Assembly: GCA_950054155.1 (NCBI GenBank)
Contig: CATLOT010000016.1
Coordinates: 20,313 to 84,312, forward strand
Reading direction: 5' to 3'
DNA: 64,000 bases
DNA from: an uncultured Bacteriovoracaceae bacterium
Lineage (GTDB): Bacteria > Bdellovibrionota > Bacteriovoracia > Bacteriovoracales > Bacteriovoracaceae
A model generated the notes under the pieces. The model searched no databases. It saw nothing but the letters and a program-made list of their open reading frames with translations, and was not told where the DNA came from. A program made the translations under genes and the position numbers. This document shows, in pieces, positions 16,346-26,019 of this stretch. Every line of letters begins with the position of its first letter. Position 1 is the stretch's first letter.

Positions 16346-17452
16346 ATGAAAATTGGCGTACCTGGAGAAATTAAGAATAACGAAAACAGAGTTGGCCTGG
16401 TTCCATCTGGAGTTAGACAACTTGTTCAAGATGGACATGAGCTCTATGTTGAAACTAATGCTGGTCAAGGAATTGGCATCGCCGACGAGGAATATATTCA
16501 AGCTGGAGCGACGATCCTTCCCTCACTTGAAGCAGTTTTTGAAACGGCTCAAATGATTGTAAAGGTTAAGGAGCCACAGCCGCGCGAGATCGCACTTCTT
16601 AAACCTCATCACATTCTTTATACCTACCTTCACCTTGCTGCCGACAAAGAGCTTACAGAAGGTCTAATGAACTCGGGTTCAACGTGTATTGCCTACGAGA
16701 CAATTCAGCTTCCAAACGGTGCTCTTCCCCTTCTCCTTCCTATGTCTGAAGTTGCAGGAAGAATGGCGACACAAATTGGTGCCACTTATCTTCAAAAAGA
16801 TAAGGGTGGAAAAGGCGTTCTCCTTGGTGGTGTTCCGGGGGTTATGAGAGGTAAGGTCACCGTTATTGGCTGTGGTGTCGCTGGAACTAATGCCATTAAA
16901 ATGGCCATGGGTCTTGGCGCTGACGTAACGGCAATTGACCTCAATGTACAAAGACTTGCTGAAATGGATGATCTCTTTGATACAAGAATCACAACTCTAT
17001 TCTCTAATACGCAGAATATTGAAAACGCCGTTATCAACTCTGACCTCGTTATTGGAGCGGTTCTCGTTCCAGGTGCGAAGGCGCCAAAACTCGTGACAAG
17101 AGAGATGATCTCTAAAATGGAGCCAGGTTCAGTTGTTGTTGATATTGCCGTTGATCAGGGTGGTTGTATTGAAACTTGTAAGCCTACGACTCACCAAAAC
17201 CCAACTTTCCTCGTTGATGGGGTTACTCATTATTGTGTCGCCAATATGCCTGGTGCGGTTGCAAGAACATCAACTTACGCCCTCACGAATGTTACCCTAA
17301 AGTACGCTCGAATGATTGCGAAGCTTGGTGTCGATGAAGCCGCTTCAATTGATCCTGTTTTCCGTCCAGGGATTAATATCTATAAAGGTGGTCTTGTTTA
17401 TGAACAAGTCGCTAAAGATCTTGATTTACCCTACACTCCTCTTGCCCTCTAA
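16346..17452 (+). CDS. ald: Alanine dehydrogenase
   Basis: 368 residues, ATG with AGGAG 6 bases upstream. Catalyses reversible oxidative deamination of L-alanine to pyruvate and ammonia with NAD. Catalytic Lys75 (VKVKEP) and His96 (TYLHLAAD), Rossmann motif near 173-180 ([10 protein letters not shown]) and full expected length. Single gene ended by a strong terminator. Cytoplasmic. It fits an organism that burns amino acids. Very secure. Confidence 0.96.
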   Translation: MKIGVPGEIKNNENRVGLVPSGVRQLVQDGHELYVETNAGQGIGIADEEYIQAGATILPSLEAVFETAQMIVKVKEPQPREIALLKPHHILYTYLHLAADKELTEGLMNSGSTCIAYETIQLPNGALPLLLPMSEVAGRMATQIGATYLQKDKGGKGVLLGGVPGVMRGKVTVIGCGVAGTNAIKMAMGLGADVTAIDLNVQRLAEMDDLFDTRITTLFSNTQNIENAVINSDLVIGAVLVPGAKAPKLVTREMISKMEPGSVVVDIAVDQGGCIETCKPTTHQNPTFLVDGVTHYCVANMPGAVARTSTYALTNVTLKYARMIAKLGVDEAASIDPVFRPGINIYKGGLVYEQVAKDLDLPYTPLAL

Positions 17453-17486
17453 GAGCAAAGGGAAGCATATTTAATTTCAATGACTT

Positions 17487-17509
17487 GGCCTCCATCTGGA
17501 GGCCTTTTT
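17487..17509 (+). terminator. Intrinsic terminator of ald
   Basis: Perfect 7-bp stem GGCCTCC / GGAGGCC with an ATCT loop followed by five T. Confidence 0.9.
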
Positions 17510-17614
17510 CATGGCTCGATGTGTAAAAAATCTAACACGCCTTGTTATTTTTCCTCAATATGATAAAAGTCCTCACACACTTTTTTAAACCCTTTACATA
17601 AAAGAGAGAAATTC

Positions 17615-18391
17615 ATGAAAACCCTAGCGACCCTCGCCCTCCTTTGCGGTATGGCAACGACCCAAGCTTACGTTGAAGTCCCCACAGAAACTTCAATGCA
17701 AAAAGACCTTCGTGACTACAACAAGGAAAGAATCCATATTGGAACGAAAGAAATCGTCATTACGATCGATGATGGTCCTACCCGCGGTGTAACCGATAAA
17801 ATTCTCGATACGCTTAAAAAACATAATGTCCAAGCGACTTTCTTTGTCATCGCTTCAAAAGTTAATAAGAATCGTGACATCTTTCAAAGAATGCTAGATG
17901 AGGGTCATATTGTTGCGAATCACACAATGACTCACGCCAACCTGGCCAATATCAGAGGTCTTTTTAAGACCAAGAAACTTAAAGAAGAACTCTTAGGTGC
18001 TCATGACGCCATCGAAAGCTATATGGGAAATTCATCAAAGTACTACTTCCGTGCTCCCTATGGAGCCTGGTCTCCAAAAGCGGCTAAGGTCATTAATAAG
18101 TCTGAGCATGGATCAAATTATTTTGGTCCAGTATTTTGGGATATTGGTGGCGATATTGACGGAAGTCTTTTTAAAGTCAAAAAAGCCGCTGACTGGGCCT
18201 GTTGGTCAAAGCGTTGGTCAGTTAATAAATGCTTTAAGGGCTACAAGAATGAGACTGAGCAGAAAAAAGGTGGAGTTGTTCTCTTTCATGACCTGAATAA
18301 AAAATCGGCTGAGCTCATTGAGAAATATGTGGAAGAGTTTTCCGACCGTCCAGACTATGACTTTGTTTCTTTAGATGAAGTGAAACTATAA
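17615..18391 (+). CDS. Secreted polysaccharide deacetylase (NodB family)
   Basis: 258 residues with a signal peptide to about residue 18. NodB motifs in order: TIDDG (Asp52, Asp53), HTMTH (His103, His107), RAPYG (Arg146) and LFHD near the end, so metal binding and catalysis look intact. Removes N-acetyl groups from sugar polymers such as peptidoglycan or chitin. Bdellovibrio uses such enzymes to mark prey peptidoglycan, which makes that a plausible but unproven substrate. Single gene between two terminators. Confidence 0.9.
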   Translation: MKTLATLALLCGMATTQAYVEVPTETSMQKDLRDYNKERIHIGTKEIVITIDDGPTRGVTDKILDTLKKHNVQATFFVIASKVNKNRDIFQRMLDEGHIVANHTMTHANLANIRGLFKTKKLKEELLGAHDAIESYMGNSSKYYFRAPYGAWSPKAAKVINKSEHGSNYFGPVFWDIGGDIDGSLFKVKKAADWACWSKRWSVNKCFKGYKNETEQKKGGVVLFHDLNKKSAELIEKYVEEFSDRPDYDFVSLDEVKL

Positions 18392-18399
18392 AATGATTA

Positions 18400-18424
18400 C
18401 CCCTGCCCATGGCGGGGGTTTTTA
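18400..18424 (+). terminator. Intrinsic terminator of the deacetylase gene
   Basis: GC-rich stem CCCC(T)GCC / GGCGGGG with one bulged T, a CAT loop, then five T. Only 15 bases before the start of the FliL-like gene, so that gene needs read-through or a promoter inside this short stretch. Confidence 0.85.
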
Positions 18425-18439
18425 TTGTATGATGGTTGT

Positions 18440-18910
18440 ATGACTGGAAATAAAACCATTGATACAGTACTTGTCGGATTTTTAACCCTAGCAACCCTTG
18501 GAACACTGGGCGTCTTTGTTTACACAGAAATTGTTTTTAAACGTCCCCTTCCCTCCGATACTGTCGAGCTTAAAAACCTCAAAACAGATGCCCAAACTGA
18601 AATTGCACCGGAAGTCTATAAGCTTGATAAAATGGTTATCAATCTGAACTCGCAAGGAAGCCGCTTACGCTTTCTCGATGTCGAAATTCACTTTGTTCCC
18701 TTCAAGTCCGAATTTGTTGAAATGCTCGATGGTAAGAAAGTTTACATTCAAGATGCCATCATTGATATCGCCAGCAATATGGCCCCGGATGAACTCAATA
18801 CTGTCGCCGGAAAAGTTCTTCTCGAAGAGAGAATCCGCAGACGAATCAATGACTTCTTTGGTAAAAGCCTTGTAAAAGAAATATTCTTCTCAAAATTTAT
18901 CGTTCAGTAA
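18440..18910 (+). CDS. FliL-like single-pass membrane protein
   Basis: 156 residues from ATG 18440. One membrane span about 9-28, then a FliL-type periplasmic domain: KMVINLNSQGSRLRFLDVEI, an acidic linker, and a C-terminus ending EIFFSKFIVQ. FliL supports flagellar stators. No other flagellar gene is near, and stand-alone FliL paralogues are common, so direct flagellar function is uncertain. It is followed after 20 bases by the parvulin gene, probably co-transcribed. An upstream TTG start at 18425 would overlap the terminator region and is less likely. Confidence 0.8.
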   Translation: MTGNKTIDTVLVGFLTLATLGTLGVFVYTEIVFKRPLPSDTVELKNLKTDAQTEIAPEVYKLDKMVINLNSQGSRLRFLDVEIHFVPFKSEFVEMLDGKKVYIQDAIIDIASNMAPDELNTVAGKVLLEERIRRRINDFFGKSLVKEIFFSKFIVQ

Positions 18911-18930
18911 TTTTTAAAGGAAAGAGACTC

Positions 18931-19200
18931 ATGTCAAAAATGCGTGCTAAACACATCCTCGTTGAACATCAATTTGAAGCCGACGACCTAGTAAGAAAGA
19001 TCTCTGAGGGTGTGCCCTTTGAGAAACTTGCTCAAGACTTTTCCAACTGCCCATCTGGAAGAGATGGCGGTGATCTTGGTGAGTTTGGCAAGGGTATGAT
19101 GGTTAAACCCTTTGAGGAAGCCGTTCTCGCTCTCAAGGAAGGAGAGGTATCAGCTCCTGTTAAGACGCAATTTGGTTACCATCTTATTTTGCGCTACTAA
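18931..19200 (+). CDS. Parvulin-type peptidyl-prolyl isomerase
   Basis: 89 residues: a bare PpiC/rotamase domain with no signal peptide. AKHILV at the start, the GGDLGEFGKGMMVKPFEEA core and FGYHLILRY at the end match the parvulin fold, similar in size to E. coli PpiC. Cytoplasmic folding helper. AAAGGA ribosome site upstream. Its 3' end overlaps the TolC-like gene on the other strand by 17 bases. Confidence 0.93.
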   Translation: MSKMRAKHILVEHQFEADDLVRKISEGVPFEKLAQDFSNCPSGRDGGDLGEFGKGMMVKPFEEAVLALKEGEVSAPVKTQFGYHLILRY

Positions 19201-20572
19201 TTAAAGGAAAATCGAGAAGAATCTCGCGGTACTTAGCGACGGTCTCTTGATAGTCTAGAAGAGCTTCAATTCTTTTAAAACGAGCGGCAAAGGTATTTTG
19301 CTCTCTCAGATTGACCACGAAGAAGTCACTGGCTCCGGAGCTAAACTTCTTTCTCTCCCCTTTCTCTAATTCCTCACCGAGAGCAACTTCCCGCTTCGTA
19401 TTTTGGATAATGTTTAAAGAAGCTTCTAATTTAGTTCGTAACTGAAGAAGTCTCATTCTTAGTTTATCGCGCATTAGCCTATACTCGTGATTCAGAACTC
19501 TTTGCTTAGCACGCGCAGCAGACCTCTTACCATTAATTAGATTTCTCTCTAAGGGAATATCCATCCCCACGAGGATCTTATGATCAGTGCCTTGTAGAGT
19601 TTTAGAGCCGTCTCCGTAGTCCCTTAAAACTTCATACTTCACTTTTAGGTCGGGTAGCCCTCTTGAGTTGAAAAATTCAACATTTTGCTTAGCCGTTTCA
19701 ATCTCCATTTTGAGTGCATTTAAGGTAAAGTTCTTATCCTTTAGCTCATCAAGAGGGAGGTCTTTATTCTTAATGGGCGTATTTTCCATATCCTCTAATC
19801 CGGGAAGGTTCTTATCGAAGGAGAGAATGGGGTTCCCCTCAGCGTCGCGATAATAGAGAGAAAGGTAGTAGCCTGCCACTGTAAAATAGGCCTTTGCTTT
19901 TTCAACTTTGGTTTTTCTTTTAACGATATATTGCTCATTTTCAACAGCATAAAGTCGTGCAAGGTCGCCCTTTTTAATTCTCTTCACAAAGGCCACTTGG
20001 CGCTTTTGGGCGAGTTGCAAGAGATCCTTTGCCACACGTAGCTTATGACCTGCTGCGACCCAATTCCAATAGGCAATTGAAGCTTCTTTTTGAAGCTTCA
20101 TCATCGTCTCTTTATTAAGCCATTCACTTTGGCTGAGGTCTATTTTGCTAATAGCGAGCTTGAGTCTCTTATCATCGATGGAGAAATTTCTAAGGAGATT
20201 GAAACTAAGACCGGCCATGGCCTGACCTTCATCTAACGTAAGGGCATCTCCTTCATAGTCAGGAAAGGAGCCACTTGATTTCTTATAACCGGCGTAAACC
20301 TTGGCGCCAAAGACAGGCAAAGGTTTTTCTATTTTACCTTTAAATGTTTCTCCAGGGTAATAGCCACCGTTTCGCTTGTAATAACTTAAATTAACACTAC
20401 TATCAAAAGCCCCTTCGCTTGCTCGAATATTTTCTCTAGCGGCAATAACTTTTTCAAGAGAGGCCAAGACCTTCGGCGCCTGCTCCCTCGTCGACCTTAG
20501 GACAGACTCCAAGGGAAGTACCTCACCATAACTAGAGGAAATCAAACTTAACAAACAGAAAAATAAACTCAC
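19184..20572 (-). CDS. TolC-like outer-membrane channel protein
   Basis: 462 residues, GTG start within GTGA shared with the HlyD gene stop. Short signal peptide ending about SSYG, then the long alternating helical pattern of outer-membrane efflux proteins (OEP/TolC), with typical SLNIIQNTKREVALGEELE and FSSGASDFFVVNLREQNT near the C-terminus; the latter corresponds to the repeat G.. (S/T)xxxLLxxQ. Third gene of an ABC-HlyD-TolC operon, so it should be the outer-membrane exit duct of a trans-envelope complex. Confidence 0.85.
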   Translation of the reverse strand: MSLFFCLLSLISSSYGEVLPLESVLRSTREQAPKVLASLEKVIAARENIRASEGAFDSSVNLSYYKRNGGYYPGETFKGKIEKPLPVFGAKVYAGYKKSSGSFPDYEGDALTLDEGQAMAGLSFNLLRNFSIDDKRLKLAISKIDLSQSEWLNKETMMKLQKEASIAYWNWVAAGHKLRVAKDLLQLAQKRQVAFVKRIKKGDLARLYAVENEQYIVKRKTKVEKAKAYFTVAGYYLSLYYRDAEGNPILSFDKNLPGLEDMENTPIKNKDLPLDELKDKNFTLNALKMEIETAKQNVEFFNSRGLPDLKVKYEVLRDYGDGSKTLQGTDHKILVGMDIPLERNLINGKRSAARAKQRVLNHEYRLMRDKLRMRLLQLRTKLEASLNIIQNTKREVALGEELEKGERKKFSSGASDFFVVNLREQNTFAARFKRIEALLDYQETVAKYREILLDFPLISSAK

Positions 20573-21633
20573 TCTTCATCCTTTTTACTTTTCTTTTTCT
20601 TTTCGGCCTTAGGCAAAGTGAGAGGATTGTTCTCCACAGGAATACTTGGCGGGAAACCGTTGAAGATTCGCCAAAGCTCAAATCCAAGTTTCACCGTATC
20701 AAGAAGAACCCATCCCACAACTCGAGTTCCCTGACGTAAGAAGAGAGTATCTGGCCATGCCTCATCAGTTTCAGGGATTACGAGTACCCTGAATTTCCCC
20801 TTTTTATTAACGGAGGGGTCAACACTGTAAACAACGCCAGCGAAAGTACCGACAGCAACAGCAGGCCACCCACTAAATTGAACGGCGGGCCACCCCTCAA
20901 ACTGGAGTCTAACGTGTCGCCCAGGATGAACGAGGGGAAGATCGTTACCATCGACGTAGATTTCAGCAGCAGGCTTTAAGTTCTTAGGAACAAAAACGGC
21001 AAGGGCATCGCCCTCGTTTACAAATACTGCTCCTCCCCCATTGAGAGTGCTGAGAACGGTTCCTTCTCGTTGGGCCTGAACAAGTTGGCGTTGTTGTCTT
21101 GAGTACTTTACTTCAGCCTTTGCCAGTGATGCCGCTGCTGAAGCCTCTTCACTTAGAAGTTTCTTATAGGTAATTTTTGCTTTTTCAAACTTTACTCGTG
21201 AACTGAGTCCTTGATTAAAGAGTTCTTCCTGACGCCGATAGTTCTTCTCTGCGGTTTCACTCGCAAGTTTTGAAACTTCAAATTTTTGAATGGCACTATC
21301 TCTTTCAATTTGCAGTCGCTCTACAAAATTAGGATCATTATCAACAATCTCAACAATGGGGTCACCTACTTTAACGTAATCCCCATCTTTAACAAACCAC
21401 CTTTGGATTCGCCCACTGACAGGTGCATTTACATATTGAACTCGGTCATTGGGATCAATTGCAGTAATCCTTCCCGCTCCTGTACTGGTCTGTTGCCACG
21501 GAGTAATGAGAAGCAATAAACAAATGAAAGAGAAACTCCCCATGAGAAGCTTAGAAAAGCTTTGCTGCCAAGAGCTTACGCCCTCACCCTTTAAACACTT
21601 ATACTCTGAGAGGTTCTTGTCATCAAAAATCAT
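20569..21633 (-). CDS. HlyD-family periplasmic adaptor protein
   Basis: 354 residues. One inner-membrane span near 31-48, a lipoyl-type half-motif APVSGRIQRWFVKDGDYVKVGDP, a coiled-coil hairpin about 120-190, the second half-domain and a Lys/Asp/Glu-rich C-terminal tail. Bridges an inner-membrane transporter and a TolC-like duct. ATGA overlap with the ABC gene, GTGA overlap with the TolC-like gene: strict operon. The C-terminal part after residue 290 may form an extra membrane-associated segment, as in bacteriocin-type adaptors; uncertain. Confidence 0.85.
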   Translation of the reverse strand: MIFDDKNLSEYKCLKGEGVSSWQQSFSKLLMGSFSFICLLLLITPWQQTSTGAGRITAIDPNDRVQYVNAPVSGRIQRWFVKDGDYVKVGDPIVEIVDNDPNFVERLQIERDSAIQKFEVSKLASETAEKNYRRQEELFNQGLSSRVKFEKAKITYKKLLSEEASAAASLAKAEVKYSRQQRQLVQAQREGTVLSTLNGGGAVFVNEGDALAVFVPKNLKPAAEIYVDGNDLPLVHPGRHVRLQFEGWPAVQFSGWPAVAVGTFAGVVYSVDPSVNKKGKFRVLVIPETDEAWPDTLFLRQGTRVVGWVLLDTVKLGFELWRIFNGFPPSIPVENNPLTLPKAEKKKKSKKDEE

Positions 21634-23288
21634 AGTGATCCTCCCTCAATTTTATTTCGGCTAAAAGAGATCGCCTCATCAAATGAGCTCGATTGAGTTC
21701 CAATGCCGGCTGACCACACTAGAACTCCAATTCCCTTATCTTTGAGCGCTGAAAGGACCTTTTCTTGGAGGGCTGTTGGGATTTGATGGAAGACAGAAGA
21801 GATAACGACCCATGAAGGCTTCTTCATAATAGCCCTCGCCAAATCGAGGCGAATAATCTCACCGACACTTAACACCCCGGCCTCAGGCCACAAGATAGTA
21901 TCCGTTTTCTCAGGAAGCCTTCCAATCAATTCTGAAAGTCCCACGAGGTCGAGGGCTTCATTGATTTGGGCTTCGCTATAATTTTCAATACCCCAGCTCA
22001 AATTTTCTTCAACAGAACCTTCGATTATTTTCGGGTTATCAATAATGTAAATTTCATCTCTCCAAGCATAGGGACAGACATTTGTGATGTTATATTCCCC
22101 AAAGAGAATTCTTCCTCGTCTCGGTTGAACTTCGGCATTGATAAGTTCTAAGAAAGCCCTTTGGGTGGAATCAAAGTCTTCTGTAATGAGATAGTTCTTT
22201 CCGACTTCAAAGACTTGATTATAACTGTAGCGGCTTCCCGCTCTTTCAAAGTGAACATCATCAAAGACGATATTTCCCTCTTTGGGATCAAGCTTGATAT
22301 CACCAGAGGGATTCTCCGTTTGAATTGGAATAAAGTCGGCTAGCTTATCTAGACTTGCATGGACATCGTACACACTCTCAAGATAGTCACCGGCCTTAGC
22401 AAAACCAGAGAGAATAACGGCAACAACAATCTCAGCCGCCACAAGCTGACCAAGAGTCAGCTGACCTTCCATGACAAGAAAGCCACCGAGACCAAGAATC
22501 AAGGCACTAAGAAAGGCATAGATTCCAAGGAGCATGATGATCTGACGAAAGAGGTACTTAAAATGAATCCCCCTCTTTTCAAGGTAATGACTGATCACTC
22601 CATCTGTGCGCTTCTTTGCAGCGGCACGACCAGAAAGGGACTTAAAGAGTTTGTTGGTTTGAGTGAGCTGTTCGAGCCAGGCGGCGACCTTGTATTTGGC
22701 TTTGGATTCTTTGATTGCAGAGTCCATCGCTTTTTGACCAAAGAGGATCCAAACGAGGGCGAGAAGTCCGGCTAAAACAATATCAAAGGCTAAGAAGTAC
22801 GGATGATAAAAGGCAAGAAGAAGCATGCCTACAATTGTTTGAAGAACGAGAGCAACCCCTTCAGCAAGAATTTTAGAGACTGCTTTTTTGACGGCATCAA
22901 TCTCAAAGAAGCGATTGATAAGGTCTCCGCGGTAAACTTGCTGGAGACTTTCCTCTTTCGCATTCATGATGTGCTGAGAAATCTCCAAGGTGGCCCTCGC
23001 AAAGAAATGGCGCTGGAAGTATTCAATCGCATAATCTTGCAGCCCCCTGAGCATCCCAGAAAAACCAAGAAGGGCGAGAAGAAGTAAACTGACAATGATA
23101 AGCGGCTGCTTAAGAACTGCGAAAGTGACAGTGTTAACCAGAGCTTGAATTGAGATGGGTATGGCAAGGGAAAGAAGAGAAATAGCGCAGGCGTAAATAA
23201 AGGTGACGATGTAAAAGTTTTTTTCTGGTTTTAGGATCCTTATCCATAGGGCAAATCCCCTAGGCTTCTCATTATCAACACCCCGCAT
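21630..23288 (-). CDS. ABC-exporter-like membrane protein with degenerate ATPase domain
   Basis: 552 residues. Residues 25-310 form an ABC-exporter type-1 membrane domain with about six spans. Residues about 338-552 have an ABC-type layout, but the key motifs are lost: the Walker A position (367-378, LITEDFDSTQRA) has no GxxGxGK[ST], the signature reads LSVGE (473-477), and Walker B reads WVVISSVF (493-500) without Asp/Glu. It should not hydrolyse ATP alone. First gene of an operon with HlyD and TolC-like proteins. Either it pairs with an active ABC subunit elsewhere, or it is a structural subunit. The ORF is intact, so this is not simple decay. Confidence 0.85.
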   Translation of the reverse strand: MRGVDNEKPRGFALWIRILKPEKNFYIVTFIYACAISLLSLAIPISIQALVNTVTFAVLKQPLIIVSLLLLALLGFSGMLRGLQDYAIEYFQRHFFARATLEISQHIMNAKEESLQQVYRGDLINRFFEIDAVKKAVSKILAEGVALVLQTIVGMLLLAFYHPYFLAFDIVLAGLLALVWILFGQKAMDSAIKESKAKYKVAAWLEQLTQTNKLFKSLSGRAAAKKRTDGVISHYLEKRGIHFKYLFRQIIMLLGIYAFLSALILGLGGFLVMEGQLTLGQLVAAEIVVAVILSGFAKAGDYLESVYDVHASLDKLADFIPIQTENPSGDIKLDPKEGNIVFDDVHFERAGSRYSYNQVFEVGKNYLITEDFDSTQRAFLELINAEVQPRRGRILFGEYNITNVCPYAWRDEIYIIDNPKIIEGSVEENLSWGIENYSEAQINEALDLVGLSELIGRLPEKTDTILWPEAGVLSVGEIIRLDLARAIMKKPSWVVISSVFHQIPTALQEKVLSALKDKGIGVLVWSAGIGTQSSSFDEAISFSRNKIEGGSL

Positions 23289-23592
23289 AAGGCAAGTTCT
23301 CCCTTTCGACTTCTCTAAACTAAAACACTCCTTCTTTTTTAACCTAAATCTCCAGTGTTTTCTACAACTTACTCAAATATCGAAACTAGACAATTATGCC
23401 CAGAAGATGGGGCAAACTTAGCCTATCTCTGCGTGGGAAAGCCTTGAGAAATACTCTCTTAACCTATTGTTTTTAAATAAGTTCTTAAAGATACGAGCTT
23501 TTTTCAGACTCAATTAATCAAGTAAGCCCTTAAAATTAAAATTACTTTGCAAAGTTTTAGGGAGAAAAACCGATTAGGTATGTGAATAAATT
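23289..23592. other. Divergent intergenic region
   Basis: 304 AT-rich bases between the export operon (minus) and a large lipoprotein gene (plus). It must hold both promoters. I see no convincing hairpin, palindrome, RNA gene or open frame here. Confidence 0.5.
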
Positions 23593-25563
23593 ATGAAAAG
23601 AACAAGGTCGTTCCCTCCATTTTTTGTAACCCTCATCATCACGCTCAGCTTGTTGGCGAGTTCGTGCGTTGAAAATGGTGGTTCGGGTACGACAAGAAAA
23701 GGCATCAGCTCTTCTACGGGAACCACAATTTCTGGTGGTTCGACGACGAGTGGAAATGGAGCTGGCCCCAGCGATGATACCGTCGGAAATATTACCGATG
23801 AAATCCTAGAAGGTGGCATTGCTGATCTTCGCCACATCGTTGACCCCTTCACGGGAACCTACAAGACGAAAGTAACGATTCCTAAAAACTACAAAGGCCT
23901 CCTCTATCTCTCAGGACTCAATATTGCTGGTTTAAGTGACAAGCTTGTGAGTGTTCGCTTTCGCTTTGGTCGTGAACGAGAAGAGATTATTATTCCCGCT
24001 ACCATTGGTATCGCTCAAGGGATTACACCTCAGACCAATGTCAGGGTTCTCATTTTAGATCTTGAAGATCAGCCCTTTCAAGACCTTCGCCTTCCCTATG
24101 ACCTCTTTGACTACAATGATTATGACACTGATGATGATGGTGTTGAGTTCGGTCCGGGGGATGACCTGTCGGAGCCGACAAATGACCCGCGTGACTCTGG
24201 CCTTTATTGTCGAGGCCTTCTGCTCGAAGACGACCCCACCTTCACCATCAGCACTCTTAATGACAAGTGTGATGCAGCTGGTGAGACATGCCTCTATTCT
24301 TACGCCAAAATTTTAGACTCTGCCCTCTACTATAACGACAATGGAAACTTTCTGGGCCTCACTCCTTCTGAACCCCAGATTGACCTAACCTCCAATGGCT
24401 ATGCAACAGAAGATCAAAGTGAGCTTTTAAAGAAATGCTTGCCTGACACGAACCACAGAGCAAGTGTGAAGGATGTTCTCCAGGCCCTCGACTCGACCAA
24501 CACTACAGTCTTCTACGGCGATCAAACTCTCTATAACGGTTTCACTTACTTTGGCCCTTATAGACCTGCGAATATTAATGAATGGGAGCTCTCTTTTGAA
24601 GCTGCCTTTAGTGATATGAGCGTCGCTGGAACAGAGCCAAGTGGACTCTTTCAAAAAGTACTCAGTTTGAGCCCTACTAACTCTGCGGCCAATCCCAATG
24701 AAAAAGCGAATGGGGGCTTTCAATCCTTCCTCTTTCCAAGAAGTGGACGAATGGACCTACGCTCAAATGTTGAATATATCGGCTTCTCTGATGTTAGCAA
24801 TGCTGCTTCGGAAGCGAGAACCATTCGCTCCCTTGTTAGTTCTGGTGAATCTAATCATATGGATGGTTGTAATTTACGTGTCTCAAGTTTTAAAGCGTCC
24901 AATACCACCAGCAATTCTGCTAATGAAAGTATCGCGAGCTGTACTGTTACAGGAACTATTGACCTTATTTATACTGATCGTGATACCAATGAAGTCAACA
25001 CCATCACAACCTCTAGAGATCTTAAGTTACAGATCACTCGGGCCAGTGAAACTGACTTTGAAGGCAATGAAGTTCGCTACTCTGCTCTGACGAAATGTTC
25101 AAACTCCAATGCTTGTGGATCTGACGAGTGTTGTTTTAATGAAAGATGTTGGTCAAATAATCTCGTCAGCCAATGCCTTGAAGATGTCGCTGAAGAAGGC
25201 AACCTCAACACAGGTGAAGTCTGTAATTCAGATTTTCAATGCTCTTCCCTCTGTTGTTCAAGTACTTCTAATACTTGTGCCCCTCACAATGCCGATGATG
25301 ATGTTCTGTGCAGTAAGTCTCCAGGTCAGGCCTGTGTGACTAAAGAGTTTTGCCGTAAAGAAAATATCCCCACCTGCTTTATTGTGAAGACGGGAACTAA
25401 TAACCAGGGTCAAACCACCTGTACACGCCGCTGCTACAATGTCCCCACCTTTGGCGACTGTACTGCAGGGACATGTGTACCTCCTCAAGTGCCAGAAGTT
25501 CCGGCTTTTGACCCTGAAAACCCAGATTGTTCCACAGCGATTGACCCTCCAACAAACCTCTAA
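23593..25563 (+). CDS. Large Cys-rich lipoprotein, lineage-specific
   Basis: 656 residues. Signal peptide with lipobox LLASSC (Cys about 24), then a Gly/Ser/Thr linker of about 40 residues, an Asp-rich segment (YNDYDTDDDGVEFGPGDD) that could bind calcium, and a C-terminal third rich in cysteine pairs (NACGSDECCFNERCWSN and similar) that suggests disulphide-knotted modules. No family recognised. Probably on the cell surface or outer membrane. It is divergent from the dead-ATPase export operon. The linker style resembles the N-terminal part of the giant protein at the window end. Confidence 0.75.
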   Translation: MKRTRSFPPFFVTLIITLSLLASSCVENGGSGTTRKGISSSTGTTISGGSTTSGNGAGPSDDTVGNITDEILEGGIADLRHIVDPFTGTYKTKVTIPKNYKGLLYLSGLNIAGLSDKLVSVRFRFGREREEIIIPATIGIAQGITPQTNVRVLILDLEDQPFQDLRLPYDLFDYNDYDTDDDGVEFGPGDDLSEPTNDPRDSGLYCRGLLLEDDPTFTISTLNDKCDAAGETCLYSYAKILDSALYYNDNGNFLGLTPSEPQIDLTSNGYATEDQSELLKKCLPDTNHRASVKDVLQALDSTNTTVFYGDQTLYNGFTYFGPYRPANINEWELSFEAAFSDMSVAGTEPSGLFQKVLSLSPTNSAANPNEKANGGFQSFLFPRSGRMDLRSNVEYIGFSDVSNAASEARTIRSLVSSGESNHMDGCNLRVSSFKASNTTSNSANESIASCTVTGTIDLIYTDRDTNEVNTITTSRDLKLQITRASETDFEGNEVRYSALTKCSNSNACGSDECCFNERCWSNNLVSQCLEDVAEEGNLNTGEVCNSDFQCSSLCCSSTSNTCAPHNADDDVLCSKSPGQACVTKEFCRKENIPTCFIVKTGTNNQGQTTCTRRCYNVPTFGDCTAGTCVPPQVPEVPAFDPENPDCSTAIDPPTNL

Positions 25564-25593
25564 TATCCTGTTTGTAACATTTAAGGAGAAGTC

Positions 25594-26019
25594 ATGATTC
25601 CAGAGCTCGACGATTGCGTCCTCGATCACATTGCTATTGCTGTCAACGATATTGAAACGACAAAGAAAGTTTATGAAGACCTCGGTCTTACCTTCTCTGA
25701 TAAAAGAGAAGTGGTTGAAAAGCAGGGTGTGACCACGGCCTTTGCGGCCATTGACCACAATGCTCACATTGAGCTTCTTGAGCCCTTCGGAGAGACAGGT
25801 CCCATCCATAAATATCTCGAAAAGAAGGGACCTGGAATTCACCATATCTGCTTCAAAGTTAAAGATGTCCGCGCGAAGTGCGATGACCTCAAGGCAAAAG
25901 GCTACAAGCTTCTCAATGAAGAGCCCGTGCCTGGTGCCAATAACTGCTTGGTAAACTTTCTTCACCCTAAGGGCTGTGGTGGGGTTTTAATCGAGGTCTC
26001 GCAACATCTAGGAGAATAA
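25594..26019 (+). CDS. mce: Methylmalonyl-CoA epimerase (VOC family)
   Basis: 141 residues with AAGGAG upstream. VOC fold with metal ligands in order: LDHIAIAV, HIELLEP, GIHHICFKV and VLIEV. The N-terminal VLDHIAIAV and the GPGIHHICF segment are typical of methylmalonyl-CoA epimerase, which interconverts R and S isomers in propionate and branched-chain amino-acid breakdown. That fits the branched-chain oxoacid dehydrogenase at 56246-58294. The next gene starts directly after the stop. Confidence 0.85.
   Translation: MIPELDDCVLDHIAIAVNDIETTKKVYEDLGLTFSDKREVVEKQGVTTAFAAIDHNAHIELLEPFGETGPIHKYLEKKGPGIHHICFKVKDVRAKCDDLKAKGYKLLNEEPVPGANNCLVNFLHPKGCGGVLIEVSQHLGE

Noticed and set aside
18425..18439. 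TTG start for the FliL-like protein
   Set aside because: It would abut the terminator of the previous gene; ATG 18440 gives the canonical short N-terminus before the membrane span.
20569..23288. Ordinary type I secretion system
   Set aside because: Catalytic motifs of the ATPase are missing, so it cannot be called a working T1SS from the sequence.
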